Source: Charina bottae
Lineage: Eukaryota > Chordata > Lepidosauria > Squamata > Charinaidae
Reading direction: 5' to 3'
Length of the DNA: 64,000 nucleotides
Assembly (NCBI GenBank): GCA_023362775.1
Contig: JALMGJ010000002.1
Coordinates: 108,803,981-108,867,980, forward strand
Shown: piece by piece, positions 55,903-64,000 of the stretch
How the letters are laid out: every line of letters starts with the position of its first letter
Position numbering within the stretch: the stretch's first letter is position 1
Notes under the pieces: model-generated
The model's input: the letters and a program-made list of their open reading frames with translations, nothing else
The model's database searches: none
Told to the model about the DNA's origin: nothing
Translations under genes and position numbers: made by a program

Positions 55903-57824
55903 AACTACATTTTGCCCAGACCCTACCCACTTTTAGGAATACAGCCCATTGCATGTCATTAAAAGGCAAGTGGACTAGAAACAGAAAACAACAAGAAAAA
56001 CCACCTTGTGCATCACTGACTTCAAGAACATTCTCTGTGTGCATAAGTGTTTCCTTTATCTTACCAGTAAAATAAAGGAGGGGGTGCAATTGCCTTTTTT
56101 GTAGAACTGTGGCAGCTGCTATTTGTCAAAATCATTGATCTGTGCCATCTCACATAGTTTGACCTTCAGCTGTAGGTTTGGAAATATCCTAGGAAAGGTT
56201 AGATTTAGCTGTAGACAAGGAAGCTCGTTCCTTTCACTGCAGCTCTAATCCTGGAGGCTTGCATAGTTCAGTGCTGGCTGACAGCAGGCTGATAGTTAGC
56301 AAAACTGTTCCCTGAAGCCTGTCACTCAACATGTGGCCTGAACGTTTCCCAGATGAGCCTTGCCTTCCAGACTGGAGGAAAGGAAAAATCATTTTGGCTG
56401 ATTGACTCTCAATTCCTCCAAATCACCCTTCCAGTATATCAGAAATGTTACACCACCTCTGATACAGCTGTCTCTCTACCTCATCTCCTGAAATCTCAAA
56501 CCAGCTTGCTTATCCTATTTTCAATGAAGGGACTGAACAAATTGCACTGCAGTCCTAGGTATTGTGGGTTCATTAGGGCTTACTCCCAGATTAAGTGTGT
56601 ACAGGACTGCATGTATGGGAGGGAAAGTGAAGAAAGAATGGCCGTTTCATACAACATGGCTGGACATAAGGTAGTATGAGCATGTCACTTCTATTTAGAA
56701 AGCTGCATGAAGCTGGCATATCTGCTACGCTGTAAAAGTAAATGAGAGACAAGGGATAAATACTCTGTTAAATCCTTGAAGAACAAAAGCAACTTTGTAT
56801 TTGGAAAAATATGAAAGAAATCCCCAAACTGAGATTCTTTTCCCCCTCCAGAATAGAAAGCGCCACATTGCCTCTCTACAGTCTTCAGCTGCTTGTCAGT
56901 GTCTACTGCCTGTCTCTTCTAGTCACTGGCAACTGTCTCCCTCCTTGGAATGATGAAAAGAATCAACTGGAAGGCCAACTTAGAATGGAAAGACATTAAC
57001 TACTGGTTGATCTGCATTGCAACATCTCTAAGGAGAACTGTTTTTGTGGAACGAGGTTCTTTCAGCAGAATGGGATAGAGCAACAGTGACATCCAATGGT
57101 TGGCAAGCTCACCCATTCCTTCCTTTCTCCTTTCTTCCTTCCAGATGTTGTTTTGGGTGGAAGAGGAGAGAAAACGTGTTCTTTCTGTTTAATAAGGCTG
57201 AATTGGATGCAAACTCTTCTGTGTACAAAACAGGCAGAATGAATCCCTAGAAACTTATTCCAAGTTGTTAAGGTTTATCTTGAACCACAGGCTTAAGGGA
57301 AAAAAAGGAAACTCATTCCAATACCTTCCTAACAAAGTAAGTCCCCATGGGACCACACAAATGAGCAGGAATTATTTTCATGTTTCATTTACACGCCAGT
57401 AAGATATGCAATTGTTCTCGCTGTAGAAGACACGGCCATAGGGAAGCTGCTGGATTTTCTTTCAAGTAGCCAAAAGGAAAAGAGAAAATACAAATGCATC
57501 TTTCTCTACCCGATCACTTCGCTAGCTAAAGGGGAAGGGAAGGTTATGACAAGTGTTAAAATGCAGCTATTATTTGCTTTGCAGGGAAGCAAAATTTACA
57601 TTCTGTAAATCAGAAGCAGCTCAAGCTTTAAGACTGAAGCGGGCTAGATAAATCTAAGCCGTTGATGGCAAGAAGCCCAAAATCTAAATGCCTATTAATA
57701 GTAAAGATGAGTTACAAGCTTCTAATAGTTTGATGGCAGTGAGTTTCATTATGCAACAATAAAACCTATTTTATGAGTTTTTTAACTACAGTCACTTCTC
57801 CAACATGGGAAATTCAGTTATTTT
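55903..57824. other. Non-coding; possible conserved block 57310-57780
   Basis: 57310-57780 combines preserved CpGs (TGTTCTCGCTGTAGAAGACA, CCGATCACTTCGCTAGC), many TAAT/ATTA words and no repeats, the texture of a vertebrate conserved non-coding element. No long frame runs through it. Elsewhere nothing is recognised. Confidence 0.35.

Positions 57825-57825
<1 letters not shown>

Positions 57826-57862
<37 letters not shown>
57826..57862. repeat. (TG)n microsatellite
   Basis: About 18 TG units. Confidence 0.97.
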
Positions 57863-57868
<6 letters not shown>

Positions 57869-60839
57869 TGCAGTACAGAATCTCTGTGCTATTATGGATT
57901 TGTTCTGTTTCCATGCCAAAGTCTTTGCATTTGTTAAAATGTTAATTTATGCACAGTCATATTTCTTGCTGAGAGATGTTTCTTTTCTCTCCCTTTGCCC
58001 CCTTTTATTCTCCTTTGGCTAAATCTCATGGGACATAAATGATAGAGTCACAGTGAGAGCAATTTAAATGCAGGAACAGGCCAAAGGAATAGCACAAACA
58101 GTGAAAAGAAAGATAGGGATGGTTCAGTAGTAGCTAAAAGGAGGCAATATATGATGAGTGTGTCTGCGTATATGGGAGGAGATTAAAGCAAGATCTATGC
58201 TTGATGCCCTTTGGGTTCATAGATCCCACTACAACGGTAGTTTTTCAAATGGTACAATGAATGCATACAGCATACTGGGGTGCTTGTAGTAAAATTACAG
58301 TACTTTAATGGTGGGAACAACGCAGGAATTTGAGAAGCTGCATTTCTTTTATGATATGTGTTTAGAGAAGAAAGACCACAAGCCATAGTATATCACTGCA
58401 ACTGCAGGGAAAGAATGAGCCTAGCCTGTCACCTGAGCTTGCTTGTTTAAATGGCTGGTAAATGTCTAAATATCTGCACCATTTTGCGAAAGACAGGTTG
58501 CTATATCTGGATAATGCTCTCCCAGTAGAGTTCAATGTGTCCAGTTTCAGTTTATGAGGCCATGTAGGAGTGCAATAGTGTAAGTATGTGTGAAAAATAG
58601 CCCTAACTCTAACTACTGCCACACCATAAGGAAAGTTTTCCTACTGCAAATCCCTCCTTGACTAAGAAATAGAAAAATTGGGGCAGGGAGGGGATGTTGC
58701 AAAACAGATCTTTTAAACTGAAGCTATTCCCACCAAGATTTACAATGCCAAGATTTATCACACATTACTCAAAAACACAAGGAAACAGCAATCACTGAAG
58801 AAGTTGTTATGAAAGTGTCCTGAGGGAAACAACACCATCAAACAAGTTGGGCAATGTGTTGCATATCACCTGAGTGAGTGAGCCAAACATTACAATACTA
58901 GGTAGAAATACTATATGCATTGGCCCTAAAATAAGAAATATGCATGACCAAGGTGGTTGTTTTTCAAAGACATGGGAAGATGGCATGAAATAAAAGTTCT
59001 GCAAATATAAGTTCTAATAATAAAATTAGAATTCTGAAATCAGGATAATTCTAAGGCTGGCTGGAGAAACATACTACACTGTATCAGAGGGCTTACTTCT
59101 CACTTTTATGCCTAAGGCAGCACTTAGAGCTCTGGAGTTATCTGGGCTAGACCCATCCCTGATCTACCTCAGAGAGCAGGAGATGAACCAGTATAATATT
59201 TTAAATATACCTCTCTCTAGAAATCAACCATCCCTCATGTTGACTGATGATGTAATCAAAGGTGTTATTTGCATTATTACAGAAAAGATCACAACGCAAA
59301 TTCCTCTGCCAGAGAGGTAAGCAAGGCAGATAGTTTCTAAAAGCAGATGAAGAAAAAGAGATACATGCTCCATATGTCCACTTCAATTGATACAGCTTTT
59401 GTCCCATACTTTGTCATACCAGGATATTCCTAAGAATGTTGGAATTATGAGTGAAATGTTAAGGATACCCCTAATGAAACCTAAATTCTCTGATCCTAAT
59501 TTTAGACACTGAGTGCCTCCATGCAACTTTCTATAAACTATAGCTAAGGGAGCCAAATCACATTTGTTCCATCTGTAGTTCAAGCATGGTTATCAACCAG
59601 CAACATGGGACAATCAGTGTCTAGTTCAATGTATTAAAATTGCCAATTTGCTCTTTGTTTCTGCATACAGTCTATGGCCTTTCCCATGCGCCCCTAACCA
59701 AGGTTACAAACATACCCTGGCAACACCTTTTTTTCTGCCATGTCCTCATTAAGTTGCCTTCACTGCATCCCCTGCCCATGAATGAAGTAGTAGCCTTAAG
59801 TTATTCTTAGCTGAACCAGGGTTAAAGTCTTGTCTTCCACCTTATTCAACACTGTCCAAAAGCAGCCTCAAGGTGTGTCAAATCTGTTTGACTTTGTGAC
59901 CCGTTATCCTGGAGGGAAGTCTGATGACCTTAGTACTTGAAACAGAGGCAATAGAAATGGGATAGGACAGGGCACTGGGGTCAACAAATTTCATGCTGGT
60001 GTATTTTTTCTATTGACTCCACAATGGGTGGAGAGGATCAGTTCAGCAGTAGCAAAGGTCCTAAGCTAGATCACTAGCCTGAAGCTTTCTAGAATTCTTG
60101 ATCCAGACAAATGAGTTCCTGTTAAGATTTCCTGCCACAAAAGTATCTGCACATTTTCTGATGTAATTGTTTTTTCCTTTCAATGGAGGTAAAAGTTGTA
60201 GAACATCACAATCTCTGTGGGCTGTATATGTGTTTCTAATTAGCTAGTTCCAGTGGCTCGCTAGAGGGTATTTGGAAATATATACACTCTAATTGTCTCT
60301 GCTGGGCGTCGAGGGTGTTTCCATAGATGACTTAACCTCACTATTGGAGTTTTGAGCTTGGGGGTATGTCTCAGTGCTCTTTTCCTTCATTCTAAATTTT
60401 CTATCTCAGATGCCACAGAAGGGTGACATGAGAGCAATATGCTTAAAAATAGAATAAACATTAAATGAGCCAATTGCCCAGAGATAATATGAACCAATAA
60501 AGTTACACAGTTGAAGTGAAAATACAATAGGAATGCATTGGTGAATGGAAGCATTAAAAAAGCTCTGTTATCTCTCTCGATGAGTATCTTCTAGGTTTAG
60601 CTAACAGTTGGAGCTTTTAAAAAGGGAGGTTTTAATCTTTACAATAGTAACCACTGTCGAGTTTCACGTTTCTCAGTATTAGTTGTCCAGGAGGCTATGT
60701 TTGTGGCTGCTGAGGTTCTTAACCCAATAAATGTGAAGATCAGATTAATGGACCAAGCTGAATATAAGGATAACTATACAGTTTTACCAATAGGCAAGAA
60801 GAAGAAAAAATACTAATTTCTCCAAGTTGTTCCTGAAAA
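57863..60839. other. No recognisable feature
   Basis: Non-coding; scattered short frames without motifs and no element termini seen. Confidence 0.4.
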
Positions 60840-61300
60840 ACTCTGAGTCATTTCAATCTGACTTTTGATCTAGATATGTTTGTCTACACTGAGAAAGAAC
60901 AGCAGAAGTGTAATCTCTCAGTGGTATTCTGCACCACTGATCATGATATGCAAGACTATCTATCTTGGTTGTGAAATCAGTAATTAAAGTTGAGTAAGCA
61001 TGGTTCCCTCTGGCATACTGAAGTGCTGCTGGGAAATTGCTGTTCAATTCTCTGGCATTTATGCTGGGTGCATCTTGTTTTCCTTATTGTTTAATATCTA
61101 TATGGAACTTCTGAGCAAAGTTTTCCAGTGAAATGGCATCAATACACTGATCACATCCATTTCTATTTCTTCTTGTAATATCCATGCCAGGCTGTTACTA
61201 GAATGAAGGACTTTAAAAGATAGTTATCAATTCTGCCAGGAGAAATAGGGGTATGGCCAGCTTATATGAAAAAAAAGTATTGCTTTCAGGGCTGCTAGCC
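60840..61300 (+). pseudogene. Decayed CR1 LINE RT fragment
   Basis: One frame near 61070-61140 reads LFSLLFNIYMELLSKVFQ, matching the CR1 RT motif SPMLFNIYMKPLGEV. Other phases carry flanking remnants and stops. Old and non-functional, plus orientation. Confidence 0.6.
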
Positions 61301-61559
61301 AAGTATTTGCATCCCAGGTAAACAAGAGATATCTTCAGGGGATGGGCAAACCCAGAATGTATACCTGTTTTAAAGATAAAATTAGGACATTGCTGGCAAG
61401 ATATGTTTTCCATAGAACTGGAATTATTATTGTTATTTCAGCTCCTTTTTACATTGTCCTACAAACCAAATTCCTCAATTTGTGTATTGATTTATTTATT
61501 TGTTTGCTCATTAAATTTGTGTCCCATCTTCCTTCCATATGATGCTCAGGAAAGCTATT

Positions 61560-61893
61560 AAGGTAAAGGTTACCCCCGCACATTTGTGCAGTCGTGTCTG
61601 ACTGTAGGGGCCGGTGCTCATCTCCGTTTCTTAGCCGAAGAGCCAGTGTTGTCCAAAGACACTTCCACGGTCATGTGGCTGGCATGACGCATGCGGAACG
61701 CTGTTACCTACCCACCGAAGTGGTACCTATTAATCTACTTGCATTTGCATGCTTTCAAACTGCTAGGTTGGCAAGAGCTGGGGCCAGTGCAGGAGCTCAC
61801 TCCGTCACGCGGGGCTAGGGGTTCAAACCTCCGAACTTGCTATCTTCCGATCGACAAGCCTGGCGTCTTACCCGCTGAGCCACCACGCCCCTT
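61560..61893 (-). mobile_element. Sauria-type SINE at the 3' tip of a Bov-B, 12-bp target duplication
   Basis: Full-length relative of 35087-35418: A box GGTGGCTCAGCGGGTAAGAC, B box GGTTTGAACCCCT, and 3' ACCTTTACCTT. AGGAAAGCTATT lies at 61548-61559 and 61894-61905. The right duplication ends exactly where the Bov-B 3' (TTG)n begins, so the SINE landed at the outer edge of the Bov-B copy. Confidence 0.93.
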
Positions 61894-61905
61894 AGGAAAG
61901 CTATT

Positions 61906-62759
61906 TTGTTGTTGTTGTTGTTCAGTCGCTTAGTCGTGTCCGACTTCGTGACCTCATGGACCATAGCACGCCAGGCCTTCCTGTCCTCCACTGTCACCCG
62001 GAGTTTACTCAAATTCATGTTCATTACATCGGTGATGCTATCTAACCATCTCATCCTCTGCCGTCCCCTTCTCCTTTTGCCTTCAGTCTTTCCCAGCATC
62101 AGGGTCTTTTCCAGGGAGTCCTCTCTTCGCATTAGGTGGCCAAAGTATTTGAGCTTCAGCTTCAGTATCTGTCCTTCCAATGAGCAGTCAGGGTTGATTT
62201 CCTTTAGGATTGACTGATTTGACCTCATTGCAGTCCAAGGGACTCTCAAGAGTCTTCTCCAGCACCACAGTTCGAAAGCATCAATTCTTCGGCGCTCAGC
62301 CTTCCTTATGGTCCAACTCCCACAGCCATACATTACTACTGGAAAAACCATAGCTTTAACTATACGGACCTTTGTCGGCAAGGTGATGTCTCTGCTTTTT
62401 AATATGCTGTCTAGGTTTGCCATAGCTTTCCTCCCAAGGAGCAAGCATCTTTTAATTTCATGGCTGCAGTCACTGTCTGCGGTGATCTTGGAGCCCAAGA
62501 AAATAAAATCTGTCACTGCTTCCATTTCTTCCCCTTCTATTTGCCAGGAAGTGATGGGACCAGATGCCATGATCTGGGTTTTTTTAATGTTGAGTTTCAA
62601 GCCAGCTTTTGCACTCTCCTCTTTCACCCTCATCAAGAGGCTCTTTAGTTACTCTTCACTTTCTGCCATTAGGGTGGTATCGTCTGCATATCTGAGGTTG
62701 TTGATATTTCTCCTGGCAATCTTAACTCCGGCTTGTGATTCATCCAGCCCCGCATTTCT
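61906..62759 (-). mobile_element. Bov-B (RTE) LINE, 3' part
   Basis: The element ends at left in (TTG)n TTCAGTCGCTTAGTCGTGTC, the standard Bov-B 3' end in minus orientation. It is interrupted at right by an L1 (62760-63913) and resumes at 63914, continuing beyond the window. Confidence 0.95.
61912..62759 (-). pseudogene. Bov-B reverse transcriptase, C-terminal half
   Basis: From the L1 junction the protein reads NAGLDESQAGVKIARRNI, NNLRYADDTTLMAESEE (YADD active site), a stop at 62648-62650, then LKSLLMRVKEESAKAGLKLN, VTDFIFLGSKITADSDCSHE, MVFPVVMYGCGSWTIRKAER, FELWCWRRLLRVPWTAMRSN, RRGRQRMRWLDSITDVMNMN, WRAMVHEVTKSDTTKRLNN. The order is YADD palm, thumb and C-terminal domain. Apart from the one nonsense codon and the L1 insertion the frame is intact, so this is a fairly young copy. 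The endonuclease and N-terminal RT lie off the right edge. Confidence 0.93.
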
Positions 62760-63913
62760 TTTTTTATATATAAGTTTTATTGCACATCAATAATATAAAT
62801 ATAAACTGACAATAATACAATACAATACAACATACAACACATATTATATATTATACAATATATTGTATATTAGGTATTAAATACCTTTAGATAGATTACC
62901 GCTCTACCCTTTACCCTTTCTTATTATTTCTTCTTTACATCTTCTTCAAAATCTATATTTCTATTCTTTCTTCCATACCTCTGACCTTTTCAACCAAACC
63001 AACACATTCTAATTAACTTTCCAATTTCTGAGTGTTTTAATAGACACTCAGCCTTTAACCCTTTACCTCCTACTCCTCAACATACTTTTACCTTCTGAGA
63101 TCTCGTCTTCCCCTTCTTCCCCTTCTCTTCTTTCTGTAATCCCCTAATTCTCTATTCCTTACTTTCTTATAATTTCACTGTAATCAAACAACATAAAATA
63201 AAAACAACAAAACAACAAAGTAAAATAAAATGGACTTCCTACTTTCTCATCAAAAATTTCTACAATATATTCTACATTTTGTATAATTAATATAGTTGAC
63301 TACTTATACAATTTATACAATTCTATATCTCATTTACATTGAATTCACTATTTGTATTTTTTGAGTTTTTTCTATATATCTGTAAAATGGGTCCCAACAT
63401 AAGTTAAATTCTTCGTGATTCTTATCGTTCAATAAGTCTGTTAATTTTGCCATCTGAACTAGATCCACTGTTTTTAATAACCATTCCTCAATTGTAGGTA
63501 TACAATCCTCTTTCCAGTGACTAGCAAATATAATTCTGGCCGCAGTTAATAAATAAAATAGTAATTTCCCATATTTCTTGTGTATCTCAGATTTTAAAAA
63601 TCCTAATAAATACATGTCTGGTTCAAAAATTAGATCTTCTTCCAATATTTCACTTATTATTTGATGTATTTTTAGCCAATATTTTTTTGTTTCCTTGCAA
63701 GACCACCAAAGATGGAAAAAAGTGCCCGCTTCTTTTTTACATTTCCAACATCTGTTAGATAATCTATTATTCATTTTTGCTAGAGTGTTTGGCGTTAGAT
63801 ACCACCTATACATCATTTTATAAAAATTTTCTTTCATATTATAATTCAATGTGAATTTTAGATCTTTTAACCATATATCTTCCCATGTTTCCAATTGAAT
63901 CGTATGACCTACG
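62760..63913 (-). mobile_element. 5' truncated L1 inserted into the Bov-B, 8-bp target duplication
   Basis: A T run at 62759-62765 is the poly(A) tail in minus orientation. The 3' UTR spans 62766-63333 and coding sequence 63334-63913. GCATTTCT occurs at both junctions (62752-62759, 63914-63921). Its removal rejoins the Bov-B reading frame at ...EYIMRNA/NAGLDES..., proving the order of insertion. Length is 1154 bp. Confidence 0.93.
63334..63913 (-). CDS. L1 ORF2 C-terminal domain (partial), fused in frame to Bov-B sequence
   Basis: About 193 residues: VGHTIQLETWEDIWLKDLKF, FYKMMYRWYLTPNTLAKMN, RCWKCKKEAGTFFHLWWSC (the Cys-rich L1 motif C-x2-C...H-x4-C), KYWLKIHQIISEILEEDLIF, ARIIFASHWKEDCIPTIEEW, ending PFYRYIEKTQKIQIVNSM. 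RT and endonuclease were lost by 5' truncation. The frame runs uninterrupted from the flanking Bov-B (…LYAEYIMRNA) into L1. Confidence 0.9.
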
Positions 63914-64000
63914 GCATTTCTCATGATGTATTCTGCATATAAGTTAAATAAGCAGGGTGATAATATACAGCCTTGTCGTACTCCTTTCCCAATTTTGAAC
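63914..64000 (-). pseudogene. Bov-B reverse transcriptase, segment before the L1 insertion
   Basis: The minus strand reads FKIGKGVRQGCILSPCLFNL YAEYIMRNA: the RT finger/palm motif GVRQGCxLSPxLFNLY of the RTE clade. It continues off the window. The final AGAAATGC is the target duplicated by the L1. Confidence 0.95.

Noticed and set aside
55507..55904. Repeated WEPIAR / CKP frames suggesting a tandem-repeat protein
   Set aside because: They arise in several frames of both strands from the GC-rich minisatellite inside a hAT element.
1..64000. CRISPR arrays, operons, ribosome-binding sites, bacterial origins
   Set aside because: The sequence is a vertebrate repeat landscape; regular spaced repeats seen are microsatellites or SINE-internal duplications.

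Overview
The window is eukaryotic, AT-rich, non-coding DNA, and the repeat content points to a squamate reptile, probably a snake. The grounds are the mixture of Bov-B (RTE) LINEs, tRNA-headed SINEs of the Sauria/Bov-B type, CR1 LINEs, an L1, an R4/Dong-like LINE with a restriction-like endonuclease, Penelope-like elements (PLEs), hAT and pogo/Tigger-like DNA elements, and many long microsatellites. I found no convincing host exon, tRNA gene, rRNA gene or CRISPR array. Nearly all long reading frames are pieces of retroelements or translations of simple repeats. The window reads as an intergenic or deep intronic region whose visible history is one transposon insertion after another. Layout: 1-3.1 kb holds a SINE tail, an L1-type 3' UTR interrupted by a CR1 tip and microsatellites, and an LTR-like segment. 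3.1-10 kb has decayed CR1, a GC-rich hAT-like patch and a SINE with a perfect 12-bp target duplication. 10.2-11.8 kb is a PLE inserted as a head-to-head fold-back: two 618-bp inverted arms, each with an intact GIY-YIG endonuclease frame and a hammerhead-ribozyme-like motif. 12.8-13.5 kb is a CR1 3' end. 14-21 kb has long pentanucleotide arrays, hAT miniature elements and an LTR-like segment. 22.6-23.6 kb is decayed CR1. 25.4 kb holds a 151-bp miniature fold-back of the same PLE with a 15-bp target duplication. 26.1 kb is a complete hAT element with an 8-bp duplication. 30-36 kb has a SINE with a CR1-like tail, an R4/Dong-like endonuclease fragment, another SINE and an RTE tail. 38-43 kb has Bov-B, CR1, SINE fragments and a third PLE copy. 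43-52 kb is mostly plain, with some stretches that look like conserved non-coding DNA. 52-56 kb has a pogo/Tigger-like element, SINEs (one with a triplicated core), CR1 and a second complete hAT element. 60.8-64 kb ends in a nest: a SINE at the 3' tip of a Bov-B that is itself split by an L1. The most interesting material is the PLE family. Three insertions with clean target duplications show the one-sided ~34-nt tail known from Penelope, fold-back structure, and arms that in the miniature copy meet at the self-complementary core of the hammerhead motif. Family names come from protein and terminal motifs read by eye. No database search was possible, and boundaries without a target duplication are approximate.
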